Shown piece after piece: positions 17,524 to 25,129 of a stretch of DNA of 64,000 nt (positions are counted from its first letter, which is position 1; every line of letters starts with the position of its first letter). The translations under genes were made by a program, and so were the position numbers. This stretch comes from an uncultured Christensenellaceae bacterium (GTDB taxonomy: Bacteria > Bacillota > Clostridia > Christensenellales > Borkfalkiaceae): positions 124,001-188,000 of the forward strand of contig CAJUIR010000001.1 of assembly GCA_910586655.1 (NCBI GenBank), given 5' to 3'. Below the pieces are notes generated by a model. That model ran no database searches and was not told the DNA's origin. It worked only from the letters and a program-made list of their open reading frames with translations.

Positions 17524-18365
17524 TGTGCTTTCTCCGCTGCTTGAACAACGTTGGTAAGGAGCATTGCGATGGTCATCGGACCGACGCCTCCCGGAACGGG
17601 CGTAATATACGAACATTTTTCTTTGACGTTCTCGAAATCGACGTCTCCGCAAATTTTCCCGTCGTCCGTTCGGTTGATTCCTACATCAATTACCACCGCA
17701 CCTGTTTTTATCATATCATTCGTAACGAATTTTGCTTTACCGATCGCCGCTACGAGAATATCCGCGCGAAGACATTCTTCTTTTAAGTTTTGCGTTTTCG
17801 AATGGCATACGGTAACCGTAGCGTCTTCGTTCAACAGCAAAAGCGCCATCGGACGGCCGACGATATTGCTTCTTCCCAATACGACTGCGCGTTTTCCGCA
17901 TAAACTGATTTGGTAGCGTTTCAGAAGTTCCATTACGCCAAGCGGCGTGCATGCAACCGTTCCTTCTTCCGATAACGCAAGTTTTCCGATATTTTCCGCC
18001 AGAAATCCGTCTACGTCTTTTGCGGCAGGAATTGTGGATAATATTTTGTCGGCATTTAAATGTTCGGGAAGCGGAAGTTGTACCAATATTCCGTGGATAT
18101 TGTCATCTTCTGCAAGCGAACGGATCAACGAAAGCGTTTCCTGTTCCGTCACGGTTTCGGGCAGATAATGCGCAAAAGAACGGATCCCTGTTTCCTGACA
18201 CGCCGTGATTTTATTACGGACGTACACTTGGGACGCGGGATCGTTTCCGATCAAAACAACGGCAAGTCCCACTTTTTTTCCGTAACGTTGTTCAAACGAA
18301 GCGGTACGGAGTTTCAATTCACTGCGGATTTGCGCCGCCGTCTGTTTCCCGTCGATTAACTTCAT
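17505..18365 (-). CDS. folD: Bifunctional methylenetetrahydrofolate dehydrogenase / cyclohydrolase
   Basis: Interconverts methylene-, methenyl- and formyl-tetrahydrofolate. The 286 residues show the active-site lysine in the YVRNK segment, the family segment GILVQLPLPEH, the Rossmann segment VVLGRSNIVGRP and the C-terminal TPVPGGVGPMTIAMLL. The start overlaps the nusB stop by 4 nt (ATGA). It is part of the asp23-nusB-folD-ispA-dxs unit. Confidence 0.96.
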   Translation of the reverse strand: MKLIDGKQTAAQIRSELKLRTASFEQRYGKKVGLAVVLIGNDPASQVYVRNKITACQETGIRSFAHYLPETVTEQETLSLIRSLAEDDNIHGILVQLPLPEHLNADKILSTIPAAKDVDGFLAENIGKLALSEEGTVACTPLGVMELLKRYQISLCGKRAVVLGRSNIVGRPMALLLLNEDATVTVCHSKTQNLKEECLRADILVAAIGKAKFVTNDMIKTGAVVIDVGINRTDDGKICGDVDFENVKEKCSYITPVPGGVGPMTIAMLLTNVVQAAEKAQCRNIY

Positions 18366-18754
18366 GAATTAATAAATCCTCCCAATACGCCGTTGACAAA
18401 GTCGGTTGATTTTTCGGTAGAATATTTTTTAGCGAGAGCCGTCGCTTCGCTTACGGAGACTACGGGCGGAATATCATCGAAGTACTTGATTTCTGCAAGA
18501 GAAACAAGCAGCAATGCCTTGTCCACTGCATAAATGCGATATTCCGCGAAACGCTCCACGCGTTGATCGATCATCGATAAAAGTTCGTCTTTATGTTCTG
18601 AAACGAGCGCGACAAGCCGTTCCGCAAATTCGCGGTCTTCTTCTTCCAGTTTTTCCTGTTTGTAAACGGCGGCACGGAAATTAGTACCGTTTCCGTCGTG
18701 AAACAGATTTGCAAAAACAATTTTAAATGCCGCCTCTCTTGCTGATTTTCTCAT
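18362..18754 (-). CDS. nusB: Transcription antitermination factor NusB
   Basis: RNA-binding helical protein that acts with NusE on rRNA antitermination. It has 130 residues. It shows the N-terminal SAREAAFKIVFANLF pattern and the C-terminal KYSTEKSTDFVNGVLGG pattern of NusB. A GAGGAA site precedes the ATG. The insertion-like stretch around residues 20-35 is longer than in Bacillus. It sits between the Asp23 gene and folD, as usual. Confidence 0.92.
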   Translation of the reverse strand: MRKSAREAAFKIVFANLFHDGNGTNFRAAVYKQEKLEEEDREFAERLVALVSEHKDELLSMIDQRVERFAEYRIYAVDKALLLVSLAEIKYFDDIPPVVSVSEATALAKKYSTEKSTDFVNGVLGGFINS

Positions 18755-18773
18755 GGGTTCCTCATTACGATAA

Positions 18774-18800
18774 ATTCCCCTTCCTTTTCGGAAAGGGAAT
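18774..18800 (-). other. Hairpin between the asp23-like gene and nusB
   Basis: Leftward, ATTCCCTTTCC, loop GAAAA, GGAAGGGGAAT: an 11-bp stem with one G-U pair. No proper U tract follows, so it is more likely an mRNA processing or stability element, or a partial attenuator, than a full terminator. Confidence 0.5.
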
Positions 18801-18808
18801 ATCGATTA

Positions 18809-19201
18809 TTATTTTTGTTCGTCTTTGAGTTCTTGAGCGGAAGTCTCCTGTTCCGTTTCTTCCGCGGCAGGTTCCGCCTTGGGCGCCGGAAACACAACGC
18901 CCTGTACGTGAACGTCGATTTTGGCGATTTTGTACTTGGTCATCGATTCGACCATCTGTTTGATCGTCTGCTGGATCCTGTAAGCAAGTTCGGGTACATT
19001 GTATCCGTAATGCGCGATTACGGAAATATCGGCAAAGATGCCCTCTTTTTCAAAGCAAAGTTTAATTCCTTTGCTTTTGGAAGGAACCAGTTCGATTCCT
19101 TCCGTTTCCTGCAAACTCAAAACGACGATGCCGCTTACGATATCGGAATTATATGTGATTCTACCCTTCTGACCGTTGGGATTATATTTGATGCTTGCCA
19201 T
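18809..19201 (-). CDS. Asp23/Gls24 family protein (YqhY-like)
   Basis: A 130-residue cytoplasmic protein with the Asp23 core (residues 1-105: GRITYNSDIVSGIVVLSL, then DISVIAHYGYNVPELAYRIQ) and an Ala/Glu-rich acidic tail. In Bacillus YqhY sits between accC and nusB and is linked to acetyl-CoA carboxylase control; here accB and accC are absent and SpoIIIAH is the upstream neighbour. AAAGGAG lies 7 nt before the ATG. Confidence 0.88.
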   Translation of the reverse strand: MASIKYNPNGQKGRITYNSDIVSGIVVLSLQETEGIELVPSKSKGIKLCFEKEGIFADISVIAHYGYNVPELAYRIQQTIKQMVESMTKYKIAKIDVHVQGVVFPAPKAEPAAEETEQETSAQELKDEQK

Positions 19202-19261
19202 AAATCTACTCCTTTACGGAACAATTATAGCACATCTTTTTCAAATTTACTACTGTTTTTC

Positions 19262-19747
19262 TTAACTTTCTGCGTTGATCGGCATAATAATCACATATCC
19301 TTCACGCACGGGTTGTTTGACTTCAAGTGCGGCGAATACCTGAGTCGTCATGTCTTCGGTAAGTTCGCTCGTATTCAGGAATACGTTGATGTATTCGGTG
19401 CCGTTGATGGAAACCACCGCGTCGGAGAAGCCGAGACCTTTGAGGATGTTTTCCATAACAAGTTCGTCTTCCATGATTTCCACAAGTTCCTGTTTTCTTT
19501 GAAGCGCCGCTTTGTATTCTTCGGACTCGGGCGCTGCAGATGCGATCACGCTGTCGAGTTGAACGAATTCTTCGCTGCGGACGGAGGTGCGGTTAGAACG
19601 GAAACTTGTAAAATAGTTGGTCGAAACCGAACCGCCGGCATCTACCGTAGCGTTTTTCGAACCTGCTAATACAAAGTTGAAAATCGCCGTAACGGCAAGC
19701 AGCAAAACAAGGGTAGACATGAGTGCGATTTTTTTTGTGTTGGACAT
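19262..19747 (-). CDS. spoIIIAH: Stage III sporulation protein AH
   Basis: Mother-cell component of the A-Q feeding channel; its extracellular ring-building domain contacts SpoIIQ. The 161 residues have an N-terminal signal anchor (about 7-28) and the ring domain with coiled residues (80-115) and the GLGFSDAVVSINGTEYINV segment. The ATG has an AAGGAG site. It is the last gene of the spoIIIA operon. Confidence 0.93.
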   Translation of the reverse strand: MSNTKKIALMSTLVLLLAVTAIFNFVLAGSKNATVDAGGSVSTNYFTSFRSNRTSVRSEEFVQLDSVIASAAPESEEYKAALQRKQELVEIMEDELVMENILKGLGFSDAVVSINGTEYINVFLNTSELTEDMTTQVFAALEVKQPVREGYVIIMPINAES

Positions 19748-19790
19748 TTTTTATCTCCTTCTTTAAAGATTTGCATAGTTGTTGTCGAAC

Positions 19791-20171
19791 TCAGACCGAC
19801 GGATAAACGAGTACGTCCGTGGGCGGAATGTTCAGCGCATTTGCCGCCGCTTCGATGACGCGCATTCTGGTTAAAAATCCGTCTGCTCCGTCGAACACGA
19901 TAATCGCGCTGACGGGAACTCCGTCTTTTTCGCTGACCATCACGGTCGTTTGTCCTACTCCGTCGATTTCCGATAAAATTTTCGAAAGTCGGATTTCCAG
20001 TTCGGTCTGATTGTATTTACCGGACGTTTGTGTTCCGCTTTCGCCCCCGAAAAAGACTTTCCATACGGCAAACAGCAGCAAGAGCGCCGCGACACAAATG
20101 AGGATCACGCGGAACGTTTTATTTTGAAAAATTTTTTTCAAATTTTCTTTCACGCGACCTCCGTCGGACAA
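19791..20171 (-). CDS. spoIIIAG: Stage III sporulation protein AG
   Basis: Ring-forming component of the SpoIIIA secretion-like complex. The 126 residues comprise a cytoplasmic N terminus, one transmembrane helix (about 18-38) and a secretin-like ring domain ending LSEIDGVGQTTVMV and ALNIPPTDVLVYPS. It is shorter than the Bacillus protein (~229), as in many clostridia. Its start overlaps the spoIIIAF end. Confidence 0.9.
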   Translation of the reverse strand: MSDGGRVKENLKKIFQNKTFRVILICVAALLLLFAVWKVFFGGESGTQTSGKYNQTELEIRLSKILSEIDGVGQTTVMVSEKDGVPVSAIIVFDGADGFLTRMRVIEAAANALNIPPTDVLVYPSV

Positions 20172-20605
20172 CCGTATTTGGTTTGGAGCGTTTCTTGAAT
20201 TCGATGTATCATATCTATATGCTCGTCTTGTCCGATTATACCGAAATCGGAAATTTTTGCGGAAATTTTTTCCCGTTTAAAGTTGGAATCCGGAGTTCTG
20301 GTCACTTCGACTTCTGCAATGACGGAAAATTCCTGTTGTAAAAATTTCTCAATTGCTTTTTCGTCCTCTTCCGAAAGCCGTTTTGCACAATATTGCAAAT
20401 AATTTGAATCTTCGCCAACGCTTGCCGTGGGAATAGAAAGTTGTTTTCCCCCTATCCAATTTGCGAACGGCGAAATCAGTACCACCAAAATTGCGAGCCG
20501 CATTGCGCCCTTGATAAATTTTCCCATTTTTCCGCTCGGCGCAATGACCGATACGACGGCGGATAACAACACTACTCCGGCAATTGCGAGAATGTAAGTT
20601 TTCAT
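20150..20605 (-). CDS. spoIIIAF: Stage III sporulation protein AF
   Basis: A 151-residue protein with two N-terminal membrane helices and an extracellular ring-building domain. The start at 20605 gives MKTYILAIAG and overlaps the spoIIIAE stop (TGATG) with a GGGG-type site upstream; the longer frame to 20671 lies inside spoIIIAE. Confidence 0.88.
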   Translation of the reverse strand: MKTYILAIAGVVLLSAVVSVIAPSGKMGKFIKGAMRLAILVVLISPFANWIGGKQLSIPTASVGEDSNYLQYCAKRLSEEDEKAIEKFLQQEFSVIAEVEVTRTPDSNFKREKISAKISDFGIIGQDEHIDMIHRIQETLQTKYGCPTEVA

Positions 20606-21810
20606 CAAATAATTACCCCCGTGGAACAAATTAACAGAATCAGGGTCAAAAAATATAAAAACGCAATACATAACAGTCCCGCAAGAAAATAGCCGCTGTC
20701 GGTAGCGACGCGGGATAAAAACGACGAGATTTTACCGCCGACGGGTTCGGTAGCCGCTGCGGAGAGACGTAAAAACAATTGAAATACAACGATCAGCATC
20801 AAAGGACGCAACAGAGTTCCGAACAGCATAAATACAGCAAACGAACCGATCGCATTTTTGATGATCGCGCTGCCCGCTATGACGAGTTCGAGTCCTCCCG
20901 ATAAAAATCCCCCCACAATGGGTACGGATCCTGAAATTACGTATTTCATTGCCCGCAGCGACAGGCCGTCGTATTGCGCGGAAGTAATTCCCTGTATCGT
21001 GAGGAAAAGACTGAATAAGCCAAGCGAAAGCCCGATCAGCCATTTGTTGACGCTTTTGAATAAATCGCCGAGTTTTTCGGTACGAACGTCGTTGGAAAGA
21101 TTGCCGATAAACGCAAGCACGATCACGATGATCGATGTCGGCAATACGATCGTTGTAAATAATTCGGTAATCGCACTGCTCATGAACGCAACGGCGGGAC
21201 GGTAAACACCCGCAGAAACCGATCCCCCGCTTGCCGCCATCAATGTAAGCAAAATGGGATAGACGATTTCCATTTGCCGCTTCATATTTCCGATTGCCGA
21301 AAACCCCGCCTCTAATACTCCGATCAAACTTGCAAGTACTACTGCCCCCACCGCAATGTAGCCGACAAAGTTGATGATGTCGGTCATGGTATTGTTGAGA
21401 AAACTGTTTTTTACGGAATTCAGAATGCCGCACAGCAGCGCAACTGCAAGGATAACGGCAAATGCGGGCAGCATGATTTTGGCTTCGTCCCATACAAGAG
21501 ATACAATCGATTTAGTGAGCGAGGAATAGTCGAGCGCAAAATCACCGGTGATCACGCTCAGTAATTTGTCTTTAATGTTTCCGCCCTCGTAATCGGAAAA
21601 CGAATCGAGATATTTTTGTAAGTCTTCGGTGTCAAGTTCTCCTAAAAGATCTTTGACATATTGCTCCAATTCTTCAAGCGCGGCTTCTTCTTCTGCGGAA
21701 TATGCGCTTGCGGTGCGTTGTTCGACGCCGAAGAAAACCGAAATCACCAGTAAGATAAAAAGAAGCAAAAGTAAGCGTTTAAAGAGTCTTTTTATTTTCA
21801 AATCGGTCAT
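20605..21810 (-). CDS. spoIIIAE: Stage III sporulation protein AE
   Basis: Polytopic membrane core of the SpoIIIA complex. The 401 residues begin with a signal-like helix, then a short acidic region (EEEAALEELEQYVKDLL), then about eight transmembrane segments with the conserved-looking SGSVPIVGGFLSGGLELV. It overlaps spoIIIAD by 4 nt. Confidence 0.94.
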   Translation of the reverse strand: MTDLKIKRLFKRLLLLLFILLVISVFFGVEQRTASAYSAEEEAALEELEQYVKDLLGELDTEDLQKYLDSFSDYEGGNIKDKLLSVITGDFALDYSSLTKSIVSLVWDEAKIMLPAFAVILAVALLCGILNSVKNSFLNNTMTDIINFVGYIAVGAVVLASLIGVLEAGFSAIGNMKRQMEIVYPILLTLMAASGGSVSAGVYRPAVAFMSSAITELFTTIVLPTSIIVIVLAFIGNLSNDVRTEKLGDLFKSVNKWLIGLSLGLFSLFLTIQGITSAQYDGLSLRAMKYVISGSVPIVGGFLSGGLELVIAGSAIIKNAIGSFAVFMLFGTLLRPLMLIVVFQLFLRLSAAATEPVGGKISSFLSRVATDSGYFLAGLLCIAFLYFLTLILLICSTGVII

Positions 21811-22202
21811 GAGATCAGCCCCAATAGTCTGCTGATTAAAGTTAAAACACTTTCCAGAATAGGAATGGCAAGGATCAGTACAATCACTTTTCCGCAGAAC
21901 ACCAGTTTGTCCGCAACCGAATTCTGACCGAAGTCATTCAGCACTCCGGCGCTGAATTCGACCAGATATCCGATACCTACCATCTTTAAAAGTATTTTGA
22001 TTAAAGATGAGTCGAGTCCCGTTGTTTCGGCAATTTTTTGGAATATAGTAAGACTGCTCTTTAACATTTCAAATGTAAAAAGCAGCAAGATGATACTTCC
22101 CGTAACCGTAACGGCAAATGCCAGTTCGGGCTTGGTGTTTTTCAGAATCAGTGCGGCAACGGCGGTGATGAAGGCGATTCCGACAAGTTGAAATATTTCC
22201 AC
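21807..22202 (-). CDS. spoIIIAD: Stage III sporulation protein AD
   Basis: A 131-residue protein with four hydrophobic helices, an inner-membrane part of the feeding channel. The MVGIGYLVEFSAGVLNDFGQ segment is typical. It is packed directly after spoIIIAC with 1 nt between the genes. Confidence 0.93.
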   Translation of the reverse strand: MEIFQLVGIAFITAVAALILKNTKPELAFAVTVTGSIILLLFTFEMLKSSLTIFQKIAETTGLDSSLIKILLKMVGIGYLVEFSAGVLNDFGQNSVADKLVFCGKVIVLILAIPILESVLTLISRLLGLIS

Positions 22203-22203
22203 G

Positions 22204-22401
22204 TCAGTAGACTCCGAAAATCTCGCGCATCAATGAAAATAAATCGCCGATCATGGTCACCGCAATCGTGAGCGCGATGACAAGCCCGACGATAGAAACC
22301 ACGGTGGAAATATCGTCCCGATCGGATTTTTTCAGAAGTTGGCAGACAATGGTAATGATAATTCCGATTGCCGCTAATTTAAAAATGATAGAAATATCCA
22401 T
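22204..22401 (-). CDS. spoIIIAC: Stage III sporulation protein AC
   Basis: A 65-residue protein with two membrane helices around the short loop SDRDDIS, as in the family. It overlaps the spoIIIAB stop by one base. Confidence 0.92.
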   Translation of the reverse strand: MDISIIFKLAAIGIIITIVCQLLKKSDRDDISTVVSIVGLVIALTIAVTMIGDLFSLMREIFGVY

Positions 22402-22868
22402 TATACAATTAAAATCACAAACGCCAGTCCGGCAAGCAGACCGAGTTTCAAATAAAGTTCTCCGCGCGATTTTGCTTCGCGCTCGCTAACCGTCTTTTTT
22501 TCTTCCAACTGCCCTGTTTGGGCGGAGTAAAAACTTTTTTGAGATAACGCGTCCCCTTTTCCCAGCATTTCGAAATAGTCGGCGCAGTATTTTTTTTCAT
22601 CTTTGTTAAGATATCCGAGTTTGGGACGGGCGTCTTGGCGTTGCGCGATCGCGCCGATGGTCTTTGCAAAATCGCCGTTATAGGGATATTCGCGCAAAAA
22701 ATCGGAAAGCGGTTTGCGTGCATAGGAGAGTTCGTTTAAATACCGCTCGTTAAACGTAGCGAGTTGAACGAAATATTTTTTGCGCAAACGAAATTTTGCA
22801 GACGCCAAATAACCTAAAAAAACGCAAAATGCGATCACGCAGATGCTGACAAGAAATTTAAGCCACAT
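22401..22868 (-). CDS. spoIIIAB: Stage III sporulation protein AB
   Basis: A 155-residue protein with membrane helices at both ends and a helical cytoplasmic middle. This is the arrangement of SpoIIIAB, a GspF/type-II-secretion-like scaffold for the ATPase SpoIIIAA. Its start overlaps spoIIIAA by 11 nt. Confidence 0.9.
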   Translation of the reverse strand: MWLKFLVSICVIAFCVFLGYLASAKFRLRKKYFVQLATFNERYLNELSYARKPLSDFLREYPYNGDFAKTIGAIAQRQDARPKLGYLNKDEKKYCADYFEMLGKGDALSQKSFYSAQTGQLEEKKTVSEREAKSRGELYLKLGLLAGLAFVILIV

Positions 22869-23697
22869 CGTTGCCGTCCGCTCCGCAAATTTTTTCGATT
22901 TTTCCGAGTCCGCCTAAGATGACGTATCTTGAAAACAGTTTTTCGGGAACGTCTTCGTACCGTTTAAGATGCGCGGAAGCAAATACATGAATTCCGCTTT
23001 CCACAGCACGGCGAACGGCAGGATAGTCTTCGGGCAGAAGTTCGTCCGTTATGATCACGTCGGGGCGCATTGCGCGAATGCCTGCCGTGAAAGCAGTCAG
23101 TTTGTCTGCAAAGCGTACGACGTCCGACGTCTCGCCCAAATCACCTGCCGAGAGTTCTCCGCGCTCGTCGCTGACGAGAACGTTGAGATGTTTTCGTTCG
23201 CTTACGAGGCGCGACAGATCCCGTAAAAGCGTTGTTTTCCCTTCTCCCGGAGGCGAGAGCAAAATGACGGAATTCATTTCGTTGCTGAGACATTTTGCGT
23301 AAATTTCTTCCGCACAGCCTTCGATCGCATGCGGGATACGGATACAAAGAGAAGTTACGGAATGAATGGAAAGCAGAGAGTTGCCCTCGTAAACGTACGA
23401 ACCTGCAATACCGATGCGCTCCCCCTCTTGCCCCGTAACAAAACCGCGTTTTATCTGATTTTCTACGGAATAGACGGAATATCCGCTTGCGGCAAATAAC
23501 GTATCGGCGACTTCCTGTGCGGACGGAAACACGGCGAGCGCGCTGCGATCGGTTATTCCGTACTCTCCGAGGTAGCAAAAGACTCCCCCGACGTTTGCGC
23601 GCAAAGGCTTGTCCGCGCGCATGCGGAGTTCGTAAAGCCGGTTAAGATTGATGTGCCGCAGGGCGGAATGGATACGCGGCGGGAGAAAGTCCAGCAT
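22858..23697 (-). CDS. spoIIIAA: Stage III sporulation protein AA (secretion-type ATPase)
   Basis: Cytoplasmic AAA+/GspE-like ATPase that drives the mother-cell to forespore channel. The 279 residues contain Walker A LSPPGEGKTTLLRDLSRL (about 142-159), SDERGELS and the Walker-B-like VIITDELLP. The start is taken as ATG 23697; longer frames run through the tRNA-Leu terminator. No ribosome site is present. A sigma-E-like promoter ends 6 nt before the ATG, so the whole spoIIIA operon is predicted to begin with a leaderless message made only in the mother cell. Confidence 0.93.
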   Translation of the reverse strand: MLDFLPPRIHSALRHINLNRLYELRMRADKPLRANVGGVFCYLGEYGITDRSALAVFPSAQEVADTLFAASGYSVYSVENQIKRGFVTGQEGERIGIAGSYVYEGNSLLSIHSVTSLCIRIPHAIEGCAEEIYAKCLSNEMNSVILLSPPGEGKTTLLRDLSRLVSERKHLNVLVSDERGELSAGDLGETSDVVRFADKLTAFTAGIRAMRPDVIITDELLPEDYPAVRRAVESGIHVFASAHLKRYEDVPEKLFSRYVILGGLGKIEKICGADGNDVA

Positions 23698-23703
23698 CGG
23701 TAT

Positions 23704-23732
23704 AATATATGGCGCGATGATTTGGAATATGA
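23704..23732 (-). promoter_or_regulatory. Sigma-E-like promoter of the spoIIIA operon
   Basis: -35 TCATATT (23732-23726), 14-bp spacer, -10 CATATATT (23711-23704). This compares with the known sigma-E pattern KMATATT, 13-15 nt, CATACANT. No good sigma-A boxes with 16-18 bp spacing are seen. The -10 ends 6 nt from the spoIIIAA ATG. Confidence 0.65.
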
Positions 23733-23774
23733 AAAAAGACAACGGAACTTTCGTAGAGTTCGTTGTCCGGTTAT

Positions 23775-23816
23775 AAAAACAGCGTACGTTAAACATTCGG
23801 TTCAACATACGCTGTT
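23775..23816 (-). terminator. Terminator of tRNA-Leu(AAG)
   Basis: Leftward, AACAGCGTA, 21-nt partly paired loop, TACGCTGTT, then TTT. It insulates the tRNA from spoIIIAA. Confidence 0.82.
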
Positions 23817-23818
23817 AT

Positions 23819-23903
23819 TGGTGCGATCGACAGGAATTGAACCTGCATGGGGTTAACCACAAGATCCTTAGTCTTGCGCGTCTGCCAGTTCCGCCACGAT
23901 CGC
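23819..23903 (-). tRNA. tRNA-Leu (AAG anticodon)
   Basis: Type II cloverleaf with acceptor GCGATCG/CGATCGC, a long variable arm, a T arm around GGTTCAATTCC, discriminator A and an encoded CCA. The anticodon stem CAAGA/TCTTG encloses loop CTAAGGA, so bases 34-36 are AAG. A34 implies adenosine-to-inosine editing to read CUN codons. Confidence 0.92.
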
Positions 23904-23937
23904 ATTTTCATTTTCGCCTGCATTAACAAGCCTTGAT

Positions 23938-23966
23938 ATTGTATCGCACTGCAAAGAAAATGTCAA
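23938..23966 (-). promoter_or_regulatory. Sigma-A promoter of tRNA-Leu(AAG)
   Basis: -35 TTGACA (23966-23961), 17-bp spacer, -10 TACAAT (23943-23938). The 34-nt gap before the mature tRNA would be the 5' precursor. Confidence 0.8.
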
Positions 23967-23972
23967 GTTTTA

Positions 23973-24509
23973 TCAATATAAAATTTCATAAATTTTGCGG
24001 AATTTTGTAATTTTTTTAATATAGGAACGCGTTTCCGCATATGGAATTTGCTTCAGCGTAAGACCGTCCGCAGAATATGCGGATTCGGATAACCATTCCG
24101 ATACCGTCCCCTCCCCTGCATTATAGGCGCATAGCGCTGTTTCGGTGACAGTGAAACGTTTTAATAAATAATTAAGATACAAGCAGCCGATTGTTACGTT
24201 GTAATCTCCTTCGTTTAATTTTTCTGGAGAAAACTCCAAACCGTTCATTTCGCAAACAAATTCCGCAGTCGAAGGTAAGATCTGCATCAATCCTACCGCA
24301 CCTGCCGTACTTTTTGCATGTTCCCGAAATCCGCTTTCGGCTTTGATGACAGCATAAACAAGATTCGGATCGAGCCCGCTTTCTTTTATGATCTTACGGT
24401 ACGGGCGTTGATAGGAACGGAAAACGCCGACGGTCAGCGTTACGATCAATAATAAGATGACGCTCAATCCAACGGCGAGCCATAAATAACGTTGCTTTTT
24501 CTGTGTCAT
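23973..24509 (-). CDS. Membrane-anchored lytic transglycosylase (SLT domain)
   Basis: Cleaves peptidoglycan glycan strands to anhydro-muropeptides. The 178 residues have one N-terminal membrane anchor (9-30) and an SLT domain with the catalytic glutamate in VYAVIKAESGFREHAKS, then GAVGLMQILPSTAE and ALCAYNAGEGTV. It is the third gene after polA and coaE. No ribosome site is visible. CATACTTT lies 6 nt before the ATG and resembles a sigma-E -10, but no convincing -35 accompanies it. Confidence 0.92.
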   Translation of the reverse strand: MTQKKQRYLWLAVGLSVILLLIVTLTVGVFRSYQRPYRKIIKESGLDPNLVYAVIKAESGFREHAKSTAGAVGLMQILPSTAEFVCEMNGLEFSPEKLNEGDYNVTIGCLYLNYLLKRFTVTETALCAYNAGEGTVSEWLSESAYSADGLTLKQIPYAETRSYIKKITKFRKIYEILY

Positions 24510-24550
24510 TTAATAAAAGTATGCGCGTTTTATCGCAAACTTTCCGTATT

Positions 24551-25129
24551 TTACAAACGTGCGATGCAAAGATACTCTTCGGCTTTTCGTTCCAGATCAT
24601 GCAGGGTACCGTTATTTTCGATCACGGTATATTTCTTTTCGTTGGTTCGGGAGTAATCGTATTGAGATTCCATACGCAACAACACTTCTTCACGGGTGAG
24701 TCCGTTTCGTGTCATGACCGAAGCAATCCGCGCATTTTGTTCGCGCAAAATGACAATCACTTCATTGAATTTTTCTTCATATCCGTTTTCAAACAACAGC
24801 GGAACTTCCGCAAAAGACACGGCATGATTTTTCATTTGAAAAAACAGCCGATCCATGATCAACGGATGCGATATGGATTCCAGTATTTTTTTTGCGTTTC
24901 GATCTGTAAATATTTGATTTGCCAAAGCGTTTTTATTCAACGTTCCGTGATCAAAACATGCGGGAAATGCCGCTTTCACGGCGGTTAGATAGTGTTCTTC
25001 CTGTCTGAGTTCCTTTGAAATCTGATCGCAGGAAAATACAGGATAGCCTTTGGATTTCAGAACGTTGCAAAAAGCGGTTTTTCCGCTTCCGATCCCGCCC
25101 GTGATTGCGATTTTCTTATTTTGCGTCAT
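24551..25129 (-). CDS. coaE: Dephospho-CoA kinase
   Basis: Final step of coenzyme A synthesis. The 192 residues start with the P-loop ITGGIGSGKTAFCN and include SHPLIMDRLF and EVPLLFENGYE. The gene overlaps the polA end by 14 nt; the polA-coaE order is common in Firmicutes, where MutM may sit between them. Confidence 0.93.
   Translation of the reverse strand: MTQNKKIAITGGIGSGKTAFCNVLKSKGYPVFSCDQISKELRQEEHYLTAVKAAFPACFDHGTLNKNALANQIFTDRNAKKILESISHPLIMDRLFFQMKNHAVSFAEVPLLFENGYEEKFNEVIVILREQNARIASVMTRNGLTREEVLLRMESQYDYSRTNEKKYTVIENNGTLHDLERKAEEYLCIARL

Noticed and set aside
18815..19669. A long + strand frame opposite the asp23-like and spoIIIAH genes
   Set aside because: Phe/Arg-rich antisense translation of two well-supported genes with their own ribosome sites.
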